Assembly: GCA_965240325.2 (NCBI GenBank)
Contig: OZ251240.1
Span: 744,001-808,000, forward strand
Source: Rebecca billardiae RCC1528
Lineage: Eukaryota; Haptophyta
Direction of reading: 5' to 3'
DNA length: 64,000 nucleotides
Shown here in pieces: positions 50,840 through 59,254 of this stretch. Below the pieces are notes generated by a model. The model was given only the letters and a program-made list of their open reading frames with translations, was not told the DNA's origin and did not search any database. A program made the position numbers and the translations under genes. How positions within the stretch are numbered: the first letter of the stretch is position 1; every line of letters begins with the position of its first letter.

Positions 50840-51644
50840 GAAACTGCTCCCGGCCCGAGCGAAAAAAAGAGCCCTGCAAATAAAAGTGCAAAAGTTTTTC
50901 CGACCGCGCTCACAACTCGTCCCCGAATCAGGGGCGTTGCGCCAGCTGGACAAACGCGAGGACGCTAGCTTTCGTAGATCACGAAGCTACGGAGGGCCTC
51001 TGACGAGAGTCGCCTTCGGATCGGGGCCCTCTCCCGCTGTGCCGCATCGGCGCACGCTCGGTGGGCTACGTTTGCGCACGCCGTGCAGCTCGCGGTGCGT
51101 GCGCGTCGGCTAGCTGGCACACTGCTCCTGACGCACAAGTCGAATGACCGCAGCTGGGATGCCCTTTCGCGCGGCAAGGACGCGTGCGAGGCCGGTCGCT
51201 GCGGCCGAGCGGCGTGACCGTGCCGCCTGCACGCTGGGCGCCCATGGACGTGGCTTCGCCGCGCGCGCTGAGGCTGGCGAGCGTCGCGACCGAGTTCCAC
51301 GACGCGTGCGACGCGCCATCTGCCCGCTTCCGTGCCTCCGACGCACGTTTTATGCGGGCAACGGCCATCGCCCGCCCATGCGGCGGCGAAGCCGCCATCC
51401 GCCGCGCTTTGCCGTTGGACAGAGCGCAGAACATTTCGTTTTGAAAAGCGCAGATCTGAAAAGACCGGAGGGCGTTTGTCCAGCTGGCGCAACGCCCCTG
51501 TGTTGATGGCGCGAATCCTGTCGATAGCAAAGATGCCGCGGCCGTCCGGCCGTGTCGAGAGTGGACGGGCGCGGTGCGCCTGCGGCCAGCCGTCCGCCCG
51601 CAATTTGATGAGCGCGTCAGCGCGAATCCCCACAATCTAGATAT
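50840..51644. other. intergenic, no gene accepted
   Basis: Divergent spacer between the RIIa gene and the Ubl-GH16 gene. It holds the 29-bp inverted repeat pair. A minus frame across 50965-51633 lacks motifs. Confidence 0.5.
50929..51500. repeat. 29-bp perfect inverted repeats about 515 bp apart
   Basis: CAGGGGCGTTGCGCCAGCTG and the next 9 bp to AAACGC at 50929-50957 recur reverse-complemented at 51472-51500. The flanks differ. It could be the termini of a small 572-bp element, but no target duplication was seen. Confidence 0.8.
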
Positions 51645-51693
51645 TACAGTTTACTAAGAATAAGAGACGCACACAGCTCAGGCAGGCGAGATT
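51645..51693 (+). promoter_or_regulatory. 49-bp shared 5' sequence, copy 1
   Basis: Begins TACAGTTTACTAAGAATAAG and ends CAGGCGAGATT, directly abutting the ATG of the Ubl-GH16 gene. One mismatch (C/T at CACACAGC vs CACATAGC) separates it from the copy at 57015-57063. Probably promoter plus 5' UTR sequence. Confidence 0.8.
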
Positions 51694-53119
51694 ATGGATG
51701 CCGACCTGCCGGAGGCCGTCGTGGACATCGAGTGCAGATGGGGCTCGACGCGCTTTTGGATTCTCGAGTGCGACGCGTCGCTCACTGTGGCCGACGTCAA
51801 GCTTGTTGCCGCGGAGGAGACGTGCGTCCCTGTCGAGCGCATCAAGCTGGTCGGCCTGAAGGTCGCCGCCACCAATCGGCCTGCGGCGGACGATACGCGC
51901 CTCGCAGATGTGCGCACGACCACGCGTGGGCGCGACTCTGAGCAGCCGCCCGTTGCGTCGTGCATCGTCATGGGGACGCCGGACGAACTTGCCCTCGCCC
52001 CGCCAACGCCTGCGCAGCACGACGACGTGGTCGACGACCTCACCGACTCCTCCGAGCGTCGCGCGCCCGGCGTTGAGGTCATGTCCGCGTTCCAGTGGCG
52101 GCTGTCGCGGGGCATGGTGTTGCCACCGTACGCCAACCTCGAGCTCGTCTGGTCGGACGACTTTGGCGACACCGCCTCCTACCCGCACGACCGCATGCCG
52201 CCTGACGCGGCCAAGTGGGAGGCAGACACCGACTGCAACAAGTGGGTGAGCGCGGCGACGCACGGCGAGCTCCAGCTGTACACGCCGCTGGAGGCGGGCA
52301 ACGCGTACGTCCACCAGGGCGCGTTGCAGGTCGAGGCTCGCCGGGAACCCACGCGCGAGGGGCTGCGGTACACCTCGGCACGTCTCAGGACGCGCGGCCG
52401 CGGGGATTGGCAGTACGGCCGCATCGAAGTCTGCGCAAAGCTCCCGCCCGCGCGGCGCGGTCTCTGGCCGGCGATCTGGCTCCTGCCCACGGAGAGCGCG
52501 TACGGCCCGTGGCCGAACTCAGGAGAGATCGACATCGTTGAGCACGTGGGGTTTGAGCCCGGCGTCGTCTACGGCTCGGGTGCGCCACTGTGGCGCGTCC
52601 GAGCGTGCAAAGTGCTGCGCGCCGTGCGCGAGCAGCGAATGCCGGGCGCCGCGTCTGATCGCGAGCGCCGCGCCCTTGCCTCCGACCTTCCGCCGACGGC
52701 GCGCGGTACCGCGGGCGCTTGCAGTCCACACCGCGCAGCGCAACGGGCGCAAGGGCAATCACTCGCGCAGGCGCGCGCACGTGGCCGACGCGCACGCGGC
52801 ATTCCACGTGTATGCCGCGGAGTGGGAGCCTGGAGAGGTCCGGTTGTGTGTCGACGACAGGTGCTTTTTTCGCGCGCGCCGGCCGGCCTTCACGCCAGCC
52901 GCAGGCGAGGGCACGAGCTGGGCGCAGTGGCCCTTTGACCAGCAGCGCTTCCACCTCGTGATCAACATCGCAGTCGGTGGTCGGTGGGGCGGCCGACACG
53001 GCGTCGACGACGCGGCGTTCCCGAGCGCGCTTCAGATCAAATACGTCCGGGTCTTTCAGCTGCCGGATGCGCAGGCTGATGTCGTCGCATCGGATGGAAT
53101 CGCCCCCGCCAGCGGTTGA
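51694..53119 (+). CDS. ubiquitin-like domain fused to a GH16 glycoside hydrolase
   Basis: Two exons: 51694-52579 and 52725-53119; 1281 bp, 426 residues; GTGCGC donor, TTGCAG acceptor, phase 1. Residues 1-100 form a ubiquitin-like domain of the UBLCP1/USP14 kind: RWGSTRFWILECDASLTVAD, then VERIKLVGLKVAATNRPAAD and a terminal VMGTPDE. The GH16 domain (about 145-415) starts LVWSDDF and has GLWPAIWLLP, the catalytic GEIDIVEHVG with E278 as nucleophile, D280 and E283 as acid/base, then YGSVHTAQ created across the splice, FHVYAAEWEPGEV and FHLVINIAVGGRWGG. GH16 laminarinase-type enzymes cut beta-1,3-glucans, the storage glucan of many algae. No signal peptide is present, so it should act in the cytosol. 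Confidence 0.88.
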
Positions 53120-53128
53120 TGGGTGAGA

Positions 53129-53191
53129 GGCGCAGACTGCAGACTGCGCCCGTCCTGTCCTGACGGACGGGCGCAGTCTGCAGACTGCGCC
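53129..53191. other. 27-bp-arm hairpin just after the GH16 stop codon
   Basis: GGCGCAGACTGCAGACTGCG and the next 7 bp (53129-53155) pair with 53165-53191 with one mismatch across a 9-nt loop. It starts 9 bp after the stop codon at 53119 and lies in the spacer of two convergent genes. It could act in 3'-end formation or mRNA stability; no function is proven. Confidence 0.85.
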
Positions 53192-53385
53192 ACGGTGCCG
53201 CACGGGCTCTCACCGGCCAGCAGCTGAATGCTGATGCGCTCCGATGCTCTGAAAGGCCTGTGCCCGCCCGGTCACCCGGATGCAGCGGTGCACTGATGCG
53301 ACCTGCCGGAGACCGCAGTGGCGATGCGTTCCTGCGCACGCCGTCTGACCGCGCGCCGGCCGTGCTCGCGCAGCCGCCAGGGTCG

Positions 53386-54654
53386 TCACGCCATCGTAGG
53401 TTCAGACTGCTGAACTCGTCCTCGATCGAGAGCGAGCTTAGCAGCGCGGCTCGCAAGGTGCTGCCAGTGCGCGTACTCGGCGCTGGCGCCATCGTGCAGC
53501 GCACGCGTGTCCACGGAGCAGAAGAGGCGGCGCGCCACTCTGGCCTCCTCAAACGCGCGCGAGAATGCCGCCGCGTCGTGCCAGTCTGGCAGCAGACGTG
53601 CCTCGTAGTGCTCGCTGCGCGCGCGGAGCGCCTCGGTCGCCGACTCGTTCAGGCACTCACGGGGAAGCGGCTGCCGCTTCCGCACCGCCACGCGGAGCTG
53701 GCCGTGCGTCAGCGCGCGCAGCGCAAGGTCTGCTGTGGCGCCGTCGCGCAGCTCCCGGCGCACGTCACCGCGCGCTACTACGGCCATCAGTACGTCGAAC
53801 AGCGTGAGGTTGTAGGATCGATTGATGAGGCAAGATGTGCGTGCTGAGGCGGCGTGTCCTGTGCTGCTGTTGCGCGCACGGGCGCACGCCGCCCGTGCTG
53901 GCAGCTGCTCGCAGAGCAGCTGATCGAGCACGCTGCCGCGCCGCGCGTCGTGCATGTTGAGAATGCGCACTTCGTCCCACCCGGCGTGCACGGCGTACCG
54001 CTCCATCACCGCCGCCGTCCATGTCGACTCTGCACGCGCCGAGGCGTCACTCGACAGCCAGTCCACCAGTCTGCTGTACAGCGCAGCGCGCTCGCCGAGC
54101 CGCAGGTGCGCCGTGCGCGACCCAGCGGGCTTGTAATTTTCGTTGTGCTTGCTGACGAACCACTCGTACAGCCGCCGGTACACCACGATCACCCGCACGC
54201 GCGCTCCGTGTGGCCGCATCAGCGCGAAGAGCGCGCTCACGTTCACCACTGGGCGAGCGAGATCTTCGGAGGAGATCAGCATACCGCACAGGGACGGTGG
54301 CAGCGTGCGCGCGGCTTGGCGCAGCTGCGCGTCGAACTGCGAAACTACCGGGTCGGAGAGGTTCAGTGGCCCATGTTCGAGCGCCCAGGCGAACCGCGCG
54401 TGCGCCTTGGGGCCGGAGTTCTCCGCGAGCGTGGGCACGACCACTCGATCGGTGTGTTCGAGCGTCGTGCGCAGCGGCGAGGGCGACGCCCGGCTGACGA
54501 GATGGCTCTGGACGAAGGACGAGGAGGTCTTGTGCGGACCGACGTGTACGTATGTCACGAGCGGCGCGGCGCATGGAGGTGGCCGCAGCGCCGCATACGT
54601 CGACGCGTGGAGTGATGCGCCCAAGAGGAGCAGCGCGGGTCTCGGCCCGGGCAT
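53386..54654 (-). CDS. P-loop sulfotransferase-like protein
   Basis: 422 residues from ATG 54654 (MPGPRPALLLLGASLHASTY is a signal peptide or anchor). Two PAPS-binding elements are visible: the 5'-phosphosulfate loop YVHVGPHKTSSSFVQSHL (about 35-52) and the 3'-phosphate motif VRVIVVYRRLYEWFVSKHNE (153-172) with R160 and S168. The SCGM-like LCGMLISSEDLARP block between them is the usual Ser/Glu strand. The family is that of carbohydrate and related Golgi sulfotransferases. It would transfer sulfate from PAPS to a surface glycan. It is divergent from the GT90 gene (328 bp), which suggests a joint role in glycan synthesis. Confidence 0.82.
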   Translation of the reverse strand: MPGPRPALLLLGASLHASTYAALRPPPCAAPLVTYVHVGPHKTSSSFVQSHLVSRASPSPLRTTLEHTDRVVVPTLAENSGPKAHARFAWALEHGPLNLSDPVVSQFDAQLRQAARTLPPSLCGMLISSEDLARPVVNVSALFALMRPHGARVRVIVVYRRLYEWFVSKHNENYKPAGSRTAHLRLGERAALYSRLVDWLSSDASARAESTWTAAVMERYAVHAGWDEVRILNMHDARRGSVLDQLLCEQLPARAACARARNSSTGHAASARTSCLINRSYNLTLFDVLMAVVARGDVRRELRDGATADLALRALTHGQLRVAVRKRQPLPRECLNESATEALRARSEHYEARLLPDWHDAAAFSRAFEEARVARRLFCSVDTRALHDGASAEYAHWQHLASRAAKLALDRGRVQQSEPTMA

Positions 54655-54982
54655 GTGTTTGTACTCTCCTCTCTCCTCCGGACTGCGCCGCCATCGTCGC
54701 GAAATTGCATCGTCCCCGTACATCAATAAATACAGTTTATAACGTGCACACTTGGTTACCTCAGGGGCGTTCCCCGCACTGGTCATACGCCAAATCGAAT
54801 CGTGTTCCTATTGAAATGGGCTCTCTCTATTTAAAGCGGGTACATTTGATTACGGCCCGCGCCAGTCCGGTAGCAATGCCCCCCCCAGGGGGGGGCATTG
54901 CTTTCGGGAGCGTGTGGCAGGATCCCGGGAACGCCCTTGGGCGTGAACGGAGGATCGATCATCCCCGCCGCGTGAACCCACG
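54655..54982. promoter_or_regulatory. divergent promoter between sulfotransferase and GT90 genes
   Basis: 328 bp, clearly less GC-rich in its first half (54710-54850, including AATAAATACAGTTTATAACG). It contains the perfect palindrome at 54872-54902. The word TACAGTTTA resembles the start of the 49-bp shared 5' sequence. Confidence 0.55.
54872..54902. other. perfect palindrome with C8/G8 stem
   Basis: AGCAATGCCCCCCCC, A, then the exact complement GGGGGGGGCATTGCT: 15-bp arms with a single-base centre, 80 bp upstream of the GT90 ATG. Confidence 0.95.
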
Positions 54983-56473
54983 ATGGCGTGCCCTCTCCGC
55001 GCCGCACTGCTTTTGCTCCTGCTCCTGAGCCAGCCCGCCATCGCAGGTTGGAGCCGGGTGGGTGCCATTGCGCACCAAGCGGCCTCGCACACGCTGTCGC
55101 TCGACCTGCTCGGAAAACCGCCGCCTTGGCCCGCGTGCGACCTCAGCTGGAGGCAGCAAGAGCGGCCTGGCGCCGGCCTGAACGACGACGAGCGATGGCG
55201 CGTGCAACGCTACCTGGGCGAGTTCGGCGACGTGCCCGTGGACGCCGACCCTGCAGAGGGGACCACGCCGAACCACACCGCGCTCGACGCCCTGCGCGCC
55301 TCGCGCGCGCCCGCCCTCGGCGCGCACTGCGAGGGCGGCTCCCTGCTGCTGCACACCGGCGCAGACGTGGACCATTGCTCGCGCGCGTCAGAATATGCAG
55401 TGGAGATGCGCTGCTTCCTGGCGGCGTACATGGCGGCCGCGTTCCCGGACAGAGGCGTGCGCAGGGCGGCGAAGGGCGCGCTCCTTTGGCCCTGGCGATA
55501 CGGTGACAGCACACGCACGCTCCGCCCACCCTACCTCACCAAGTCCCGGCTGATTGGGGCGGGGCGCGGCGGCGCGGTGCTGCTGCCGCTTCACCACATG
55601 CGCTTTGCTCCCGGTCTGTACACCGTGCACATGCTGGAGCGCAAGCACCCGCTGCCCTTCCTCGAGCGCCAGCCGTGCGCGTTCTGGCGCGGCGCGACGA
55701 CCGGCAACGTCTCGCGCGTGATCCTTGGCAGCAAGCGTGATGGCGGCGGCGGCAGGGGCGCCGGCCGTGGCAGGGGTGCGGCCGCCCGGCCGGCAGCGGC
55801 GGCCCACGGCTCGACACGTCTTTCACTCGTGGAGCGGTGGGCCGGGGTGAAGGACCGGGCCGCGACGGGCGGCGTGCAGCTCGACGTCGCGTTCTCCACG
55901 CTCTCCTCCGGCCTCAAGCAAAAGGCGCGCTCGCGCGGCGTGGAGCGCGCCGAGCTCGGCCAGCTCGCGCGCGGCCGCGTCGACATCGGGACAATGCTGC
56001 GCTGCCGGTACCAGCTGGCGCCAGAGGGGAACGACGTGGCGACCGCGCTGGCGTGGCAGCTGTTCACGGACAGCGTCGTGCTGATGCCGCCGCCGACCAA
56101 GGAGAACTGGCTGCTGCAGAGCGAGCTGCGCGCCTGGGAGCACTACGTCCCCGTGCGTCCGGACTGGTCCGATCTTGGGGAGCGGCTGGCGTGGTGCGAA
56201 GCGCACCCACGGGCGGGGGCGAACATCTCGGCGCGCGCGCGGGCGCACGTGCTGCGCGCGGTGGGCGCGACGGTGGAATCCGAGCGGCGCGTGGTCGTCG
56301 CCGTGCTGCACGCGTTCAGGCGCGTGGTCTCCGCGCTGCCCCCAGCGGTCGCCAAGGAGATTGCGACACTGGCTGAGCTGGCGATCGCGCCATCACGCGG
56401 CAGCGGGCGGCTCAGCGGCAAGGCTGCCAGGAGGCGCGGCGGTAGCACACCACAGCCCGCAAGCACTGACTGA
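54983..56473 (+). CDS. GT90/CAP10-family glycosyltransferase
   Basis: 496 residues, one exon. Signal peptide at 1-21 (ALLLLLLLSQPAIA). The catalytic region matches the CAP10/DUF821 (GT90) family: QPCAFWRGATTGN near 230, LVERWAG near 284, then CRYQLAPEGNDVATALAWQL, SVVLMPPPTKENW and LRAWEHYVPVRPDWSDLGER-LAWC near 335-405. Members (POGLUT, fungal Cap10, plant homologues) transfer glucose or xylose to protein or polysaccharide in the secretory pathway. A Gly/Arg-rich insert (about 250-275) is unusual. Donor and acceptor are not predictable. Confidence 0.87.
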   Translation: MACPLRAALLLLLLLSQPAIAGWSRVGAIAHQAASHTLSLDLLGKPPPWPACDLSWRQQERPGAGLNDDERWRVQRYLGEFGDVPVDADPAEGTTPNHTALDALRASRAPALGAHCEGGSLLLHTGADVDHCSRASEYAVEMRCFLAAYMAAAFPDRGVRRAAKGALLWPWRYGDSTRTLRPPYLTKSRLIGAGRGGAVLLPLHHMRFAPGLYTVHMLERKHPLPFLERQPCAFWRGATTGNVSRVILGSKRDGGGGRGAGRGRGAAARPAAAAHGSTRLSLVERWAGVKDRAATGGVQLDVAFSTLSSGLKQKARSRGVERAELGQLARGRVDIGTMLRCRYQLAPEGNDVATALAWQLFTDSVVLMPPPTKENWLLQSELRAWEHYVPVRPDWSDLGERLAWCEAHPRAGANISARARAHVLRAVGATVESERRVVVAVLHAFRRVVSALPPAVAKEIATLAELAIAPSRGSGRLSGKAARRRGGSTPQPASTD

Positions 56474-57014
56474 AGCAGCATTGAGTGTCCGGGTGATCGG
56501 ACATTGCCGACCGAGCACTCGGACACTCACCCGCCAAACTCAAAGCCTAGTGCCCTAGTGCTTTTCAGTATTATTATTAATAATATAATTAATATCCTAC
56601 TAGATCCGTACCCGTACTGTAAGTGTAGGCGTAGCAGGCCGTATAATCCGAGGTCGGCGGTCTCGGCGAGTCCGACTCTGTAGTCTGTCGGGAGAATCAT
56701 CATCCGCCGTCATGACCCGCCGCCGCCGCGACGATGAGCCGATCCCGACTGGCGACTCCCGAGCACCGCGTTAGTGACTGAGTGACAAGGCCGTCAGACG
56801 TCAGTCGGACTCGGACCGCGTGCACTGAGGTCGGAGCAGTCAGGCAGGCGGCGTTGCACAATACTTCTGCACATCCTCGGCCGGAATAACGGTGATATAT
56901 TCAATATGATGATGCTGAGTCCTCCTAGGAGTCCTTCCTTTTAGCTTATCTGTGTTACGACTGAATGGCGCACTGCCCACACCAGTGGCAGCAGGTAGTC
57001 GTATGGGGGTACTG
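56474..57014. other. intergenic with AT-rich islet
   Basis: Downstream of the GT90 gene. Positions 56560-56605 (TATTATTATTAATAATATAA and following) form an AT islet. No coding sequence is supported. Confidence 0.55.
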
Positions 57015-57063
57015 TACAGTTTACTAAGAATAAGAGACGCACATAGCTCAGGCAGGCGAGATT
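57015..57063 (+). promoter_or_regulatory. 49-bp shared 5' sequence, copy 2
   Basis: Second copy of the sequence found at 51645-51693 (48 of 49 identical). It ends 61 bp before the ATG of the coiled-coil gene at 57125, same orientation. Confidence 0.8.
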
Positions 57064-57124
57064 GTACTGAACGATCAAACTCAAACGGCCGTTCCTGCGC
57101 GGCCGCGCCATCGCCCCCATCGGC

Positions 57125-58942
57125 ATGGCCGCCCTTCACGACGAGCGCGCGGCCGAGCGGCAGCAGCAGCTGCTGCGCTCGTTTCTGCAGGCGCAGGGCG
57201 ACCTGCCGGTGACGAGTGGCGATGCGCTCCTGCGCGCCGCGCCGCCGATGACCTCCTTGCCGCCGAGCACGCCGTGGGTGAACGCTGGCGACGCCGCGGG
57301 AGGCACCGGCTCGGCCGCCGCGCACTCGCCTCACCGCGCTGCTCCGCGCGGCTGGCCTGGGGCCACGCCGACATCGCCGCCGGTGCCGGTGATCGCACGG
57401 CCAGTTCCACGCCCTCCGCGCCTCCCGCCGACGCCCTCGGCGCAGACGCACGCCGCGGACTCGTGGGCGACGGGCGCTCAGGCCACCGAGCTCGCTCGCG
57501 CGCTCGCAGAGGCGCGCACCGCCCAGCTCGAGCGGCAGCGGCTGCACCGGCTGTGCGAGATGCACGCCGCGGCGGCGGACGAGGCGTTCGCACGCGCCGC
57601 GCGGCTCGAGGCCCAGCTCGCCGCCGCGCGCGCCGCCGAGGCGCACCGCGTGCGCACGGACGCGGACCGCGAGGCGGCCATGGTGGCGGCGCGCGCGCGG
57701 CTCGCTGAGCTCGAGGCGATGGAGGGCGCGCGCGCCGCGGCGTACGAGGGGCGGTTCGGCGAGGTGACGCAGGGCGCGATCGACGCGGCGCGCGCCGCGC
57801 GCGACGCCGAGGCCAGCCTCCGCGCCGAGCTCGGCGCCGCGCGGCGCGACGCGGCCGAGGCGCGCGCGCGCGAGGAGGCGTTGCAGTCACAGCTCATCCA
57901 ACAGGTGCCCGCGCTGCGGCGCGAGCGCGACGAGGCGCGGGCCGCGGCGGAGCGGGTGGTCTCGGAGCACATGGGCGCGGCGGTGGCCTCCTCCGCCGCG
58001 GCGAGCGACGCGCGGCGCGACGACGCAGCGCTCGTCGCGCGCCTGCAGCGCGAGGTGGAGGAGGCGCGCGCGCGAGAGGCGGCCGCGCGCGCGGACGCGG
58101 AGCGATCGAGGCGCGCGGAGCCGTCCGGCGGCGCGTCCGGTGGCGGCGGCGGCGGCTCGGCAGGCGCGGCGGCGGAGGCGGCCGTGCAGCAGCTCGAGGC
58201 CCAGCGCGACGCCCTCCTCTCCGCGCGGCAGCAGGCCGAGCGCCAGCTGAGCTCCCTGCAGGCGCAGCTGGCCGACGCGCTCGGCCGTGAAGAGGCCCTG
58301 CAGGCGCAGCTGGGGCAGGCGCTGGAGATGGGGCGCGAGTCGGACGCGGAGCTCGAGCGCGCGCACGCGCGGATGCGCACGCTGGAGAAGGTGCTGCGCG
58401 AGGAGCGCCGCGCGGGCTCCGACCCCGCGGCGGGCGGCGCGCCGCCCAAGTCCGGGCCGGAGGCCGAGCCTGGCGGAGGGCGCACCGCCGCGCCGGCCGC
58501 TCCGGGCGTCGGCGCGCGCACCGTCGCGGACCCGAGTGACGGCCGGGGACGCCGCGGCGAAGGGGGCTCGGCGCGCCCGGCGGCGGCCCCAGAGGAGCGC
58601 CACGCGGAGCCGCCGCCCTTCCTGCGCGCACAGCAGGCGGGCCAGCCCGCAGACGCAGCGCCGCCCACGCGCCGGGCCAACCTCGCGCCACCCGCACGCG
58701 TGCCATTCGCGACCGACGACGGCGGCACGAGCGCCGATGAGCGCGCCGCGGCGCGTGCGCGGCTGGAGCAGCGACACATGCAGCTCTCGCTCGAGCGCGA
58801 CCGGCTGCAGGCGGAGTTCTCGCGCATGCCGATCTCGTCTGGCCGCACGCTCGAGGTGCGCGAGAAGAAGGCGGCGCTGGAGACGCGGCTCGAGGCCCTC
58901 AACGCCGAGCTGGGCGACATCAACCTCCGCCTGCGTGTCTGA
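57125..58942 (+). CDS. coiled-coil protein
   Basis: 605 residues from ATG 57125. The first 120 residues are Pro/Ala/Ser-rich after a short amphipathic start (DERAAERQQQLLRSFLQAQG). A long Ala/Glu/Arg coiled coil runs from about 125 to 435 (e.g. AQLERQRLHRLCEMHAAAAD, QLEAQRDALLSARQQAERQL) with one Gly-rich break near 345. A Pro/Gly linker follows, then a conserved-looking helical end (LEQRHMQLSLERDRLQAEFS, RTLEVREKKAALETRLEALN), a tail arrangement I associate with enkurin or centriolar coiled-coil proteins, though weakly. Function unknown. Confidence 0.7.
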   Translation: MAALHDERAAERQQQLLRSFLQAQGDLPVTSGDALLRAAPPMTSLPPSTPWVNAGDAAGGTGSAAAHSPHRAAPRGWPGATPTSPPVPVIARPVPRPPRLPPTPSAQTHAADSWATGAQATELARALAEARTAQLERQRLHRLCEMHAAAADEAFARAARLEAQLAAARAAEAHRVRTDADREAAMVAARARLAELEAMEGARAAAYEGRFGEVTQGAIDAARAARDAEASLRAELGAARRDAAEARAREEALQSQLIQQVPALRRERDEARAAAERVVSEHMGAAVASSAAASDARRDDAALVARLQREVEEARAREAAARADAERSRRAEPSGGASGGGGGGSAGAAAEAAVQQLEAQRDALLSARQQAERQLSSLQAQLADALGREEALQAQLGQALEMGRESDAELERAHARMRTLEKVLREERRAGSDPAAGGAPPKSGPEAEPGGGRTAAPAAPGVGARTVADPSDGRGRRGEGGSARPAAAPEERHAEPPPFLRAQQAGQPADAAPPTRRANLAPPARVPFATDDGGTSADERAAARARLEQRHMQLSLERDRLQAEFSRMPISSGRTLEVREKKAALETRLEALNAELGDINLRLRV

Positions 58943-59254
58943 CTCTAGCTCACGACCCAGCTAGCTGATAGCTCTCTGATCTTCATGAACTCGCCCACAG
59001 GCACAGACCACACAGCGCACTGCCCCGTGGCTGGAACGCTGACGACGACGCTGATAATGATGAGACATGCATGCGCAGCATGACAATGATGTCGTCGTGA
59101 GCTGCTGCTTGTCTGACAGCTTGACAAATTGACAATCATCACAATCTTCACAATGCACGCCAGATGATTGAGATCCAGACTACCGGACTGTCCACTGGCT
59201 GACGACGAGACACGACGAGAGACGTCATCATCCGCTGCTGCTGATGATGATGGA
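58943..59254. other. intergenic between convergent genes
   Basis: 312 bp of mixed composition with GATGATGATGG near 59244; nothing recognised. Confidence 0.5.

Noticed and set aside
50965-51633. 222-codon minus-strand frame between the RIIa and GH16 genes
   Set aside because: Arg/Ala-rich, no motif, crosses the 29-bp inverted repeats; probably chance.
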